From Clostridia bacterium (lineage in GTDB: Bacteria > Bacillota > Clostridia > Acetivibrionales > JAFADI01), in contig JAOAAU010000114.1 in assembly GCA_026418695.1 (NCBI GenBank), positions 1 through 45,869 on the forward strand: 45,869 nt of DNA, given 5' to 3'. The position numbers and the translations under genes were made by a program. Within the stretch, counting starts at the first letter, position 1, and every line of letters begins with the position of its first letter. A model generated the notes under the pieces. That model worked only from the letters and a program-made list of their open reading frames with translations, had not been told where the DNA came from and did no database searches. Shown here in pieces: positions 7,968 to 16,281 of this stretch.

Positions 7968-8597
7968 TTATTTCCTGATAATTCTATTGATACCGTTTGC
8001 TGATTTTTCATATTTAAACTCTGGATTCACTGTTTTTACAAAAGCGCTTATCCATGCCTCCCTGAGATCATAGAAGTTTTGGACATCCCCCTGGGCTTCT
8101 TCCCAATAAGGCTGATGCAGACACATGGTTGTTTTCCATGCATACTCATTTTCATTATCCGCAACTAACTCACTGACCCTGTCACAGGGCATTCCTTCAA
8201 GCAGATAGTCATTCATTGCCCTGAATATTTCATCCGGAGAGGCAGCATCCACCCTAGCATCCCTGGCTGCTTTTGTTCCCTGATCTGAAAAAATCCCAAC
8301 CAATGGTTCTCTCAGTTCCGGCTTTTCCCCTAGGATCCGGGTAATCAACATAGCCTGTCTCAGCTCCGCACTTGCAATCTTCTGCTGAAGCCACCCATGG
8401 ATATTCGAAGTATCGATAATTTCTTCCAAAGGCTTTCTTCCTGTTGGCTCTCCATACTTTTCATTTACGGTTTCTACAACTTTTTCGATGGACAATCCCT
8501 GATCCTCTGCTAGTTTTATAATTTCTTTTTCAGCTTCCTCAAACCATAAGATTTTATTGTATAGCCAGTGATGAATCTTCCCTAAAAACAAACTCAT
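7968..8597 (-). CDS. conserved hypothetical protein of the DUF1858/hemerythrin operon
   Basis: 209 residues, soluble. The opening MSLFLGKIHHWLYNKILWFE and the later MCLHQPYWEEAQGD stretch (about residues 157-171, with Cys and His) look like conserved features, but I cannot name the family with certainty. It has a GGAGG ribosome site and sits 25 bases after the DUF1858 stop and 13 bases before the hemerythrin start. Context suggests a partner in di-iron or iron-sulphur stress handling; that is inference. Confidence 0.8.
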   Translation of the reverse strand: MSLFLGKIHHWLYNKILWFEEAEKEIIKLAEDQGLSIEKVVETVNEKYGEPTGRKPLEEIIDTSNIHGWLQQKIASAELRQAMLITRILGEKPELREPLVGIFSDQGTKAARDARVDAASPDEIFRAMNDYLLEGMPCDRVSELVADNENEYAWKTTMCLHQPYWEEAQGDVQNFYDLREAWISAFVKTVNPEFKYEKSANGINRIIRK

Positions 8598-8622
8598 ATT
8601 TTATTCCTCCAGACCCTCTCTA

Positions 8623-8814
8623 TTAAACCGCTTCATTCAATGCTTTCATCAATTCGTCAATGTCCATGGCGTGCACCATGGCTGCCTCCTCCAGTGTTTC
8701 TCCCTGGGATGAAGGGCATCCGACGCATCCCATCCCAAAGCTCATCAGAACTCTTGCTGTCTGAGGATAGGTTCTTATCAATTCACCGATAGTCATATTC
8801 TTTGTAATTTTCAT
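8623..8814 (-). CDS. DUF1858 domain protein (ScdA N-terminal-like)
   Basis: 63-residue stand-alone DUF1858 domain. It shows the typical [21 protein letters not shown] start, the conserved GMGCVGCP cysteine pair (about residues 29-34) and [18 protein letters not shown]. In ScdA-type proteins this domain is joined to a hemerythrin domain and linked to repair of iron-sulphur centres after nitrosative or oxidative stress; here the two are separate genes of one operon. TAGGAGG precedes the ATG. It is the first gene of the operon and lies downstream of a CRP/FNR-type promoter site. Confidence 0.92.
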   Translation of the reverse strand: MKITKNMTIGELIRTYPQTARVLMSFGMGCVGCPSSQGETLEEAAMVHAMDIDELMKALNEAV

Positions 8815-8876
8815 AATTTTAGACCTCCTAATTTTCCCCGCGAAAACGGGTATGTAAATTGATTGTTGATGGTTAA

Positions 8877-8919
8877 ATCATACCAAACTGCCTTCCGGGA
8901 GGATGTAATTTTGATTACA
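8877..8919 (-). promoter_or_regulatory. class II CRP/FNR-type promoter of the DUF1858-hemerythrin operon
   Basis: A perfect 16-bp palindrome, TGTAAT-TTTG-ATTACA, spans 8904-8919. On the minus strand a -10-like TATGAT spans 8882 to 8877, which puts +1 near 8870. The palindrome centre (8911.5) is then exactly at -41.5, the position of class II activation by CRP/FNR regulators. No good -35 box is present, as expected for an activator-dependent promoter. The window contains one Crp-family regulator gene (24899-25594), but a link to it is not shown. Confidence 0.7.
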
Positions 8920-9117
8920 CGACCTTATGATATTTATCACGTGCTTATTCGAACACAGAGTGTCTTTCATTTCTTTGTTCATTCATGATTATACGATCAA
9001 ACAAAAAAAGAAGGCACCCACCTTCTTCTTTATAGACATATTCAACTGTGCTTTGACCCATTTTACAAACCAGTCTTATAAGATAATAACCATAAGGGAA
9101 TTTCACAAATTGTATTC

Positions 9118-10389
9118 TTACATTGTTTCTTTAGCTGCGCGAGCTGCAAATCGTGCCTTAGAAGAGTTCAGCAGCAGTATTCCGCCGCCGATGACAAACA
9201 GAATTGTAACACTCAATACCCCATAGCGGGATTGTCCTGTCAACTGGGTTGAAATGCCGAAAAGTGCAGGACCCATAATAGCGGCAAATTTTCCGAAAAT
9301 ATCATAAAAGCCGAAGAATTCATTGGCACTCTCCTTTGGGATCATCTTCCCGTAATAGGACCTGGAAAGCGCTTGTATTCCGCCCTGTGAGGTAGCAACA
9401 AGGATTGCCAGTACCCAAAACTCTGCCGGGGTGGTCATGCGGTATCCCAGGATACAGATCACAATATAAATTCCAATCCCCACCAGGATCATTTTTTGGC
9501 TTCCGACCTTTTCAGCAATCTTCCCGAAAATAATTGCAAAAGGGAAGGCTACGATCTGTGTAACCAGCATCGCCAGAATAAGGGTTGAACTGCTGAGCCC
9601 CAGACTGTCTCCATATACTGTAGCCATATGAATGATCGTATTCACACCGTCAATATAGAAGAAATAGGCAAGCAGAAAAATAAAAATACTTTTGTATTTC
9701 TTTATATTCCTGAAAGTAGCCAGCAAGCGTTTGAAGCTGTTGATCACAGGATGAGCATCGTGCTCAATGAAATACACCTGTTTCACATTTTTCAGCATCG
9801 GAATGCTGAAAGCGGCCCACCAAACTGCTGTAAGGAGGAAAGACAGTTTAGTCGCTGTCAGCTTTGAAATTCCTATCTTTTCACCGAACATAATCAATGC
9901 TATGGAAATAATAAACGGAATGGTGCTTCCACCGATATATCCCAGGGCAAACCCAAAAGTTGAAACACGGTCCATCCGGTCCTCCGTGGTAACATCGATG
10001 AGGAATGCATCATAGAACAGGTTGGCTCCGCCAAATCCGATAAACGTTGCAATATAAAGCATCAGAAGCACAACCCAGTCAGACGCCAGGGTCAGGGAAG
10101 CTGTTGAAAGTATTCCGAGCATCAGGAATATTCGAAAAAACTTCATTTTCATACCGCGATAATCCCCGATGGTGCCAAGGATTGGAGCCAGGACAGCAAC
10201 AATCAGCGTGGCGATGGAGGTGCCATAACCCCACCAGGCATCGGCCAAATTCGCTCCCACACCTGCGGTTTTTGCAACAGACTTGAAAAAGATCGGAAGT
10301 ATGGAAGCGGAAATAATCACTGAATACGCCGAATTTGCCCAATCATAGAAAACCCAGCTTTTTTCCTGTAAAGATAGACTCTTTAACAT
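9118..10389 (-). CDS. MFS transporter, UMF1 / Atg22-like family
   Basis: Integral membrane permease, 423 residues with about 12 hydrophobic segments. The opening KSWVFYDWANSAYSVIISA and the following GYGTSIATLIVAVLAPILGTIGDY match the UMF1-type branch of the major facilitator superfamily, bacterial relatives of the vacuolar amino-acid effluxer Atg22. AGGAGAGG precedes the ATG at 10389. It is a single gene between the hemerythrin operon and a divergently transcribed phospholipase-like gene. Substrate is unknown; amino acids are a guess from the family name only. Confidence 0.9.
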   Translation of the reverse strand: MLKSLSLQEKSWVFYDWANSAYSVIISASILPIFFKSVAKTAGVGANLADAWWGYGTSIATLIVAVLAPILGTIGDYRGMKMKFFRIFLMLGILSTASLTLASDWVVLLMLYIATFIGFGGANLFYDAFLIDVTTEDRMDRVSTFGFALGYIGGSTIPFIISIALIMFGEKIGISKLTATKLSFLLTAVWWAAFSIPMLKNVKQVYFIEHDAHPVINSFKRLLATFRNIKKYKSIFIFLLAYFFYIDGVNTIIHMATVYGDSLGLSSSTLILAMLVTQIVAFPFAIIFGKIAEKVGSQKMILVGIGIYIVICILGYRMTTPAEFWVLAILVATSQGGIQALSRSYYGKMIPKESANEFFGFYDIFGKFAAIMGPALFGISTQLTGQSRYGVLSVTILFVIGGGILLLNSSKARFAARAAKETM

Positions 10390-10546
10390 GCATGTCCTCT
10401 CCTGAAATATCGTTTGTTTTGGAAAAACATTCTCTCAATTTAGTAAAATATACAATAACATTGTATAGTATATGGTAGAATAAATACAGCTTAGTTTTGT
10501 ATATTTTATGTTAAGTCTTTGAATGAGACAGAAATGGGGTATCTCC

Positions 10547-11545
10547 TTGCCGAACCTGTTTACCCATTACCTATGCGGGCAAAAGGCCCTTTTACAGTCC
10601 GGTAATCCCGCGATCCGTGAAACAATTCTTCAAAACCGTCAAATCTTCAACCTGGGTACGCAAGGACCGGATATTTTGTTTTATTATCGTGTCTGGCCCT
10701 GGCTTTCCAGCAAGGAAATTGATGAAGCCGGAGAAACCATTCACAACGAAAAGGTCTCCGATTTTTTTGCTGCTGCATTATCCTATATCCAAAGTTGTCC
10801 GGATCCGGGTAGGAACCAGCTTTCCGCTTATTTGTTCGGCTACCTTTGCCATTATGCGTTGGATTGTGCCGCACATCCTTATGTTTTCTATGTTACTGGG
10901 TTTGTCCGGAAGGGAGATCCTCCAACGAAAAAGTATAACTACTACCACAGGATGTTCGAAACTGCTGTCGATGTGCTGATGGTCGAAAGAGATCTTGGTC
11001 TGAATATCTATGATTTGAAAGCTACGGAGCTGATCCACCTGAGCCGATCAGAAGAAGCCAAAATTGCCAGGATGTATCACCAGCTGCTGCCAACCGTCTA
11101 TGGGATTGACATCAGCACCAATCAAGTGATCACAGCCATCCATGATATGAAAAGAATATTTGCTGTTCTCAGGGATAAATACGGAAGTAAGAAAAAGCTG
11201 CTTTCCCAAGTAGAGAATCGTATTGCCGCCCCGGGTGCCTTTACAAGCACCATTTACCCGAGAAAAGTTCGAGATGATCTGGACTACTTGAATCATAAAC
11301 ACTCTTCCTGGCATCTTCCCTGGGACGACTCCAAGGAAAGTACTGCTTCCTTCATGGATTTATTTGATAAGGCCATTATTGATACTTTAAGTTTATGGCA
11401 AGCAGCCTGTTCATATTTGCGCGAAGAAATCTCACTGGAAGATGCTACCGCCCAAATCGGGAACCGCTCTTTCTCTACAGGCTTGGATTGCAACCTTGAT
11501 CTGGAATTCAAGTATTTCGACTGTATTTATGAAAGGTTATTATAG
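10547..11545 (+). CDS. zinc-dependent phospholipase C-like protein
   Basis: About 332 residues related to bacterial zinc-dependent phospholipase C, a family with a trinuclear zinc site. Candidate ligands, numbered from the TTG start: His7, Asp42 (GPD), His66, and His102, Asp106 and His110 in HYALDCAAHPYV. I prefer the TTG at 10547 because it gives the family-typical start MPNLFTHYLCG; the in-frame ATG at 10523 has no clear ribosome site, but the TTG is also weakly supported. There is no signal peptide, so it is probably not secreted like the toxin members. It leads a short run with a membrane protein and an HD hydrolase. Actual substrate unknown. Confidence 0.82.
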   Translation: MPNLFTHYLCGQKALLQSGNPAIRETILQNRQIFNLGTQGPDILFYYRVWPWLSSKEIDEAGETIHNEKVSDFFAAALSYIQSCPDPGRNQLSAYLFGYLCHYALDCAAHPYVFYVTGFVRKGDPPTKKYNYYHRMFETAVDVLMVERDLGLNIYDLKATELIHLSRSEEAKIARMYHQLLPTVYGIDISTNQVITAIHDMKRIFAVLRDKYGSKKKLLSQVENRIAAPGAFTSTIYPRKVRDDLDYLNHKHSSWHLPWDDSKESTASFMDLFDKAIIDTLSLWQAACSYLREEISLEDATAQIGNRSFSTGLDCNLDLEFKYFDCIYERLL

Positions 11546-11556
11546 CAGGAGACATT

Positions 11557-11946
11557 ATGTTAATTGGCGTTGTTTTGATTTTTACAATTTTTATTGCTTC
11601 GGCAGCGATCATTGGATGTAGATCGATTGGAGTCACTTTAAAATGGAAATCCTACGATCAGCTTCAGCAAGGTACGTTCAGCAGCAGGATATTAAGGCTT
11701 GTTACACTGATAGCGGTCCTGCTTCAAGTTACTTTCTGGGTTTTATATCTAAGTTCTATTCTTACTAAATTTCAGGAGTGGGTTGCAGAGGTTTATTGGG
11801 TTGGTGCAGGCATTGCCGGCGTTATTATCGGAATCTTCGGAGCGATAAAATTCAGCAGGAAAGTTGTTCCAAGCTATATATCATTGATAGGCGGCAGCTT
11901 ACTTATAGCTTTATACCTTTTGGCAAGATTCATTACTTCTATGTAG
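11557..11946 (+). CDS. small hypothetical membrane protein (four predicted spans)
   Basis: 129 residues with four hydrophobic segments (about 1-20, 47-70, 80-100 and 106-127). No family recognised. AGGAGA lies 7 bases before the ATG, and the gene starts 11 bases after the phospholipase-like gene, so the two are probably co-transcribed. An HD-domain gene follows after 23 bases. Nothing in the sequence indicates substrate or partner. Confidence 0.75.
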   Translation: MLIGVVLIFTIFIASAAIIGCRSIGVTLKWKSYDQLQQGTFSSRILRLVTLIAVLLQVTFWVLYLSSILTKFQEWVAEVYWVGAGIAGVIIGIFGAIKFSRKVVPSYISLIGGSLLIALYLLARFITSM

Positions 11947-11969
11947 AATTTATCGGAGGTAAAAATATA

Positions 11970-12542
11970 GTGAGTGATTATACCGGCATGATCTCTTTCA
12001 TTAAGGAACTTGAGCGGTTAAAAGATATTACCAGGACTGCATGGACAAGTCAAGGCAGGCAGGAAAGCGTTGCTGAGCACTCCTGGAGATTATGCTTGTT
12101 TGCATTTGTTCTGGAAGACCATTTTCCTGAGACTAACATTCATAAGGTCATACAGATGTGCTTGATTCATGATTTGGGTGAAGCTTATGAGGGCGATGTC
12201 TCCGCTAAAATAGAAACAAACCAGAAAGACAAGCTTCCTAGGGAAAAAAGTGCTCTTCTGAAATTACTATCATCGCTCTCTGAGCATAGCCAAAGTAAGT
12301 TTTTATCCCTATGGAAGGAATATGTTGCCGGAGAGAGTAAAGAAGCCAAATTGGCTAAAGCGCTGGATAAAATGGAAACGATTATTCAGCATAATCAAGG
12401 GAAAAATCCTTCCGATTTTGATTATGAGTTCAATCTCCAATACGGCAGAGACCTGGCACTTCATGATTCAGTACTTAGATCTATTAGAGATCTTATTGAT
12501 AATGAAACGTTACACAAAGTTAACGGAACCGGTAATAGATGA
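11970..12542 (+). CDS. HD-domain hydrolase (YfbR/HDDC2-like, HD_3)
   Basis: 190-residue metal-dependent phosphohydrolase of the HD superfamily. The signature QESVAEHSWR (His37) and HDLGEAYEGD (His67-Asp68, Glu71) is that of the YfbR/HDDC2 group, whose studied members are 5'-nucleotidases acting on deoxynucleoside monophosphates. I place the start at GTG 11970, preceded by GGAGGT at 8-base spacing; earlier in-frame codons overlap the membrane-protein gene. Cytoplasmic. The substrate is inferred from the family only. Confidence 0.87.
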   Translation: MSDYTGMISFIKELERLKDITRTAWTSQGRQESVAEHSWRLCLFAFVLEDHFPETNIHKVIQMCLIHDLGEAYEGDVSAKIETNQKDKLPREKSALLKLLSSLSEHSQSKFLSLWKEYVAGESKEAKLAKALDKMETIIQHNQGKNPSDFDYEFNLQYGRDLALHDSVLRSIRDLIDNETLHKVNGTGNR

Positions 12543-12683
12543 TAGAACAGTTGGTTACTGAATAAGCCACTGAAGTAATTTTTATTACCACATTGGCAAA
12601 CCTATTTACGATTCAGCTTGTGAGTTTTATAACAAGTTTGATGTAATCATTAAAAAACACTATCGATGCAAAGGAGTGTACCC

Positions 12684-13166
12684 ATGAATAAATATCATAT
12701 GAGAAGACAGGACCGACAAATCACCGATGAAAATGAAATTGATGAGATTCTATTCCAGGGCAAATATGCTGTAATCTCAATGTGCAGAGACAATGAGCCC
12801 TATGCGGTAACACTAAGCTATGGTTATGACAAAACAAACCACGCATTATACTTCCATACCGGGCCAAGCGGGCTGAAGATTGACTTTCTAAAAAGCAATC
12901 CGAATGTATGTGTTACGGTTCTTGAGGATCAAGGGTATATCATGAATGAATGCGCACATGCCTACCGTTCCGTTATTTTATTTGGTAATATCTCTTTTGT
13001 TGAGGACTTGGATGAAAAGATTGCTTGTATGAAAGTGATTCTGAATCATTTGGAGGAAAACCCCGGTATTTTTGAAGAGAGAATCTCTAAAAGCGCTGAG
13101 GGACTGAAGCATACAGCCATGCTGAAATTAGACATATCTGAGGTTAGCGGCAAAAAAGGCAGATAA
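12684..13166 (+). CDS. NimA-like pyridoxamine 5'-phosphate oxidase family flavoprotein
   Basis: 160 residues with a split-barrel FMN-binding fold. The opening MRRQDRQITDENEIDEIL and the GKYAVISMCRDNEPYAVTLSYGYD strand pattern match the Nim group, members of which can reduce 5-nitroimidazoles. AAGGAG precedes the ATG at 12684; the in-frame codon at 12666 has no ribosome site. Monocistronic in appearance, just upstream of an AraC regulator. Nitroimidazole reduction is a family possibility, not shown here. Confidence 0.88.
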   Translation: MNKYHMRRQDRQITDENEIDEILFQGKYAVISMCRDNEPYAVTLSYGYDKTNHALYFHTGPSGLKIDFLKSNPNVCVTVLEDQGYIMNECAHAYRSVILFGNISFVEDLDEKIACMKVILNHLEENPGIFEERISKSAEGLKHTAMLKLDISEVSGKKGR

Positions 13167-13244
13167 TATATTCTATCTTATGTAAAGTGCCAAAATATGA
13201 TAAAATATGTTTAAATGTAAAGACAAACTCGGAGGGGTGTTGAT

Positions 13245-14066
13245 ATGACGAACAATATTTTTTATAAAACCTATGCCCCGAATAAGTTTCTCCAGCCTTA
13301 TATCAGTAGGATTTTTGTGTTTGAATGCAAATCCGGCATCTCCAGAAACGACTTCAGTCTCATTGCTCCCACCGGCGAAATGAAGTTGGTTATTCCATAC
13401 CGGAATAACATGCGAAGTATAATAGGCAAGACTTTTAGAGAGCATAAAGAATCTTCCTGCTTTTTTATTGGCCTTCATACCCAGGCAGCCCTCATCGAAT
13501 GTGATATGGATTATGGCAATGTCTGCGTCACATTTAAGCCTTTCGGGATATACAAGTTTTTCAATTTCCCGCTCAGAGAACTCGCAGGGCAGATCCATAA
13601 TGCCTCCGATGTATTCAACAAACTCGGGAAGGAACTGCAGGAAAGGGTTGCGGAAATCATGGATGTGGATAAGAAAGTTCTTTTTGTTCAGGAATTTCTA
13701 TATCAGCAGATGGTTTCCATTCAAAGATCCGACCCTGTGACGGAATATGCCATCAATAAAATCATATCGCGAGAAGGCTTGATAAGCATTACCGAGCTAA
13801 GTGAAGAAATGGGCTATTCGCGCAGATACCTGGTCAGTAAATTTACTGAAAACCTGGGAATCAGCCCGAAAGAGTTTTCCTGCATTGTCCGCTTCAACGA
13901 AGTTTATAAGAAAATCAATCTCAACAGGTTTAGCGAAGATACCCTGTACAATCTTTATTATGATCAATCCCATTATATCAAGGAGTTTAAGAAGTTTACC
14001 GGCTTTACTCCCGGTGAATATGTAAGTCAAAGCAATAAGCTTGGGAGCATTTTCTTTAATGAGTGA
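13245..14066 (+). CDS. AraC-family transcriptional regulator
   Basis: 273-residue DNA-binding regulator. The N-terminal part (about 1-160) is a non-cupin-like sensor domain beginning FYKTYAPNKFLQPYISRIFVFE, similar to the DUF6597-type domain found in many AraC proteins. The C-terminal part (about 165-265) has the two AraC helix-turn-helix motifs: SITELSEEMGYSRRYLVSKF, then DQSHYIKEFKKFTGFTPGEY. GGAGGGGTG precedes the ATG. It lies directly before a VOC and a YciI gene and may control them; the inducer is unknown. Confidence 0.9.
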   Translation: MTNNIFYKTYAPNKFLQPYISRIFVFECKSGISRNDFSLIAPTGEMKLVIPYRNNMRSIIGKTFREHKESSCFFIGLHTQAALIECDMDYGNVCVTFKPFGIYKFFNFPLRELAGQIHNASDVFNKLGKELQERVAEIMDVDKKVLFVQEFLYQQMVSIQRSDPVTEYAINKIISREGLISITELSEEMGYSRRYLVSKFTENLGISPKEFSCIVRFNEVYKKINLNRFSEDTLYNLYYDQSHYIKEFKKFTGFTPGEYVSQSNKLGSIFFNE

Positions 14067-14143
14067 TCTCTTCCCATTTTTACAATACAACCTTACATGC
14101 ACATTGTAGAATAAAAACATAAATTATGTAAGGAGTGTTGTAA

Positions 14144-14512
14144 ATGAAACATTTATTAAACTGGGTTGAAATTCCTGTACTGGATATGGAAAGAGCAAAA
14201 AAGTTTTACTCCGCGATTCTGGATATCTCTTTCCAGGACATGCCTCTAGAAGATATGCTTTACGCCTTTTTCCCTTCCGAAGATCAGTACAACTCAGGTG
14301 CATTAGTCCAAAGCCCGTTTTATAAGCCCTGTGCGGAAGGTGTCCTGATTTACCTGAACGGAGGAGAAGACCTGAATATCGTACTGGAAAAAGTAAATAA
14401 AGCTGGCGGAAATGTGGTTATGCCCAAGACCCTGATTTCAGATATGGCCGGATATGCAGGCATGTTTATTGATACCGAAGGCAATAGAATCGGTGTTCAT
14501 AGCATGAAATAA
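14144..14512 (+). CDS. VOC-family (glyoxalase/bleomycin resistance-like) protein
   Basis: 122 residues with the paired beta-alpha-beta-beta-beta VOC modules: NWVEIPVLDMERAKKFYSAI at the start and EGNRIGVHSMK at the end. VOC proteins include metal-dependent glyoxalases, dioxygenases and antibiotic-binding proteins. The final Glu of DTEGNRIGVH is at the usual metal-ligand position; the first His ligand is not obvious (NWVEIP), so catalysis is uncertain. AAGGAGTG precedes the ATG. Probably co-transcribed with the YciI gene 45 bases downstream. Confidence 0.87.
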   Translation: MKHLLNWVEIPVLDMERAKKFYSAILDISFQDMPLEDMLYAFFPSEDQYNSGALVQSPFYKPCAEGVLIYLNGGEDLNIVLEKVNKAGGNVVMPKTLISDMAGYAGMFIDTEGNRIGVHSMK

Positions 14513-14557
14513 TACCAGCAGCTCAAATTGATGAATAAAATTTCAGGAGGAATGACG

Positions 14558-14875
14558 ATGTCAGAAAATCAGGCAGAAAAGAAACACTTCGTACTCTATG
14601 CCATCTCAACAAGACCAACCTTTCAGCAGGACATGACGGAAAAAGAGCGCAATATCATGTCCCGGCATATTGCTTATTGGACAGATAAGGCCGAGCAAGG
14701 AATCGCCATCGTCTTCGGGCCGGTATTTGATCCCAAAGGCGGGTACGGCTTGGGAGTAGTCGAAGTTGAAAACGAGGACCAAGTAAGATTACTAATTGCC
14801 AATGACCCGGCAGTAATTGCAGGGCTGTTTAAGGAAGAGTATACCCCGATGCTTGCGATTACAAAAAAGAAGTAG
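14558..14875 (+). CDS. YciI family protein
   Basis: 105 residues with the YCII fold (ferredoxin-like, dimeric). It shows the RHIAYWTDKAEQGIAIVFGPVFDPKGGYGLGVVEVE core and the NDPAVIAGLFKEEYTPM tail. The His in MSRHIAYW is the conserved candidate active-site residue. AGGAGG sits 7 bases before the ATG at 14558, whereas the ATG at 14552 is too close. Second gene of the VOC-YciI pair, followed by a terminator. Function not established. Confidence 0.87.
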   Translation: MSENQAEKKHFVLYAISTRPTFQQDMTEKERNIMSRHIAYWTDKAEQGIAIVFGPVFDPKGGYGLGVVEVENEDQVRLLIANDPAVIAGLFKEEYTPMLAITKKK

Positions 14876-14911
14876 GTAGAAAAACGAATCTATACGCAAC
14901 GAAATTGGCTT

Positions 14912-14944
14912 CGTACTTATTTGATAAGTACGGAGTCTTTTTTG
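14912..14944 (+). terminator. rho-independent terminator after the VOC-YciI pair
   Basis: Stem CGTACTTAT (14912-14920) pairs with ATAAGTACG (14924-14932) around a TTG loop, followed after GAGTC by a T-run at 14937-14943. It lies 37 bases past the YciI stop. Confidence 0.8.
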
Positions 14945-15366
14945 TTGGTAAGCAGCTTTAGGATCAATGCCAACAAAGTTTTTTTTGAAATTGACATTCG
15001 TATGAGCATTTCTTTGTTATAGCCCGTTTTTACATAGAATAGCATTCTTGCTAAGAATAGTTATTGTCTCATTGTTACATAATGTCAATTGTGTTAAAAT
15101 AAGGTAGGTTATGTATATCTCCATCAGACTGTTTCACCGTAGCGAGGCATCATCTTGACTTAAAACGTCGATGAAGTTAAACGCAGATCTACATTATATT
15201 CATTTACGAGTTTTTTCATCAGGAAGATAATATTGAACTATAGACAACTTCGAAGAACTCAACATGCAGCATAAACACTGAAGGGTTTAAGAACCAACAA
15301 AACTCAAATTAAATACTTCTGAATTCAGTGGCATAAAAGGCAGATGATTTAAAGGGGGAAAAATCC
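14945..15366. other. intergenic region with a possible promoter
   Basis: No open frame with a ribosome site was found. TTGTTA at 15073-15078 and TAAAAT at 15095-15100, 16 bases apart, could be a plus-strand promoter. It would give the lipoprotein transcript a leader of about 260 bases. I see no known riboswitch pattern in that leader, although its length leaves room for one. Confidence 0.35.
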
Positions 15367-16281
15367 ATGATGAATTTATTAGGGTTGAACCAAAAGACTT
15401 ATTCTTTGTTTTCCATGATGATTTGCTTGTGTATTATGAGTTTAGTTTTAATGTCATGTAATGTAGAAGGTCGCGGGCAGGATCTTACTTCGAATAATCA
15501 AGAAATAAACGCTTCTAAATTTGAGGATAGGGCTCCTAAAGCAGCCGATGAATCCACTCAAAAAAATACTGATGTGAAAGCCGCTTCTGCAAAAGAAAGG
15601 AAAGCTGAACCACCTGAGAAAGTTAAGGGAGATCCTGCAGCAGTCGATTATCAAAACCCAACGAAGTATTTAATTTCAGGAAAATTAACGGAAATATCCG
15701 AAGAAAACTTTAATGCCATTGATAGATTGCTGAATATTAAGTCAAAAGAATTCTCCGATATTCAAAAAGTATTTTCATGGAAGCATAAGAACTTTAAAAA
15801 TGTTTCTGCCGGAGGAAAGTTTGTCGGTAAGCTCAATGTAAATGAAATCATAGAAAAGATGGAGCTTACCGGCTGCCATGATCATGCCATTGTCGTTGGC
15901 AGTATTCTTAGAAAATATGCCTTTCCTGTAGTAATGGTTGATGCTACAGGCATTCAGTGGTCCTACGATTATCCGGAGAAAACAAAAACCTTCAGCGGAC
16001 ATGTATTTTTAGAAATCTGTTTAAAGGATCGCTGGATCTTATTAGATCCCACAGGAGGTTATTATATACTTGAGTATGAGCCAAACAATAGAGTTATTCC
16101 AATAAGCACCCCCATCGAGCCTAAGGGGTATTATTCTATTCTCAAAGGATTAGACCCAAACGACTACGGAGTAGATAGCATCAGTCAATTAAAGGAAAAA
16201 CAAATAGAGTATTCAAAGCTGTTTCACAACAATAGTATAGAAGTTAAGTATCCGGAATATAAAGTAAAAAAGTTAAACTAA
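15367..16281 (+). CDS. lipoprotein with transglutaminase-like cysteine hydrolase domain
   Basis: 304 residues. A lipoprotein signal peptide ends in the lipobox LMSC (Cys31), so the protein is probably anchored to the outer face of the membrane. A low-complexity Lys/Glu/Ala linker (about 32-90) follows. The domain from about 115 to 240 carries a Cys-His-Asp triad: Cys170 in TGCHDHA, His212 in SGHVFLE and Asp227 in LDPTGGYY, the transglutaminase-like/protease arrangement. Such domains act as proteases, peptide cyclases or cross-linkers; which one applies is unknown. A run of Gs forms the ribosome site. The last 9 bases overlap the tail of the opposite-strand hydrolase. Confidence 0.85.
   Translation: MMNLLGLNQKTYSLFSMMICLCIMSLVLMSCNVEGRGQDLTSNNQEINASKFEDRAPKAADESTQKNTDVKAASAKERKAEPPEKVKGDPAAVDYQNPTKYLISGKLTEISEENFNAIDRLLNIKSKEFSDIQKVFSWKHKNFKNVSAGGKFVGKLNVNEIIEKMELTGCHDHAIVVGSILRKYAFPVVMVDATGIQWSYDYPEKTKTFSGHVFLEICLKDRWILLDPTGGYYILEYEPNNRVIPISTPIEPKGYYSILKGLDPNDYGVDSISQLKEKQIEYSKLFHNNSIEVKYPEYKVKKLN

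Noticed and set aside
13173-13598. 141-codon minus-strand frame opposite the AraC gene
   Set aside because: It is fully antisense to a well-supported AraC domain and lacks a ribosome site.
15100-15366. Possible riboswitch in the lipoprotein leader
   Set aside because: I compared it by eye with c-di-GMP, cobalamin and similar leaders and saw no matching conserved core; kept only as an unassigned leader.
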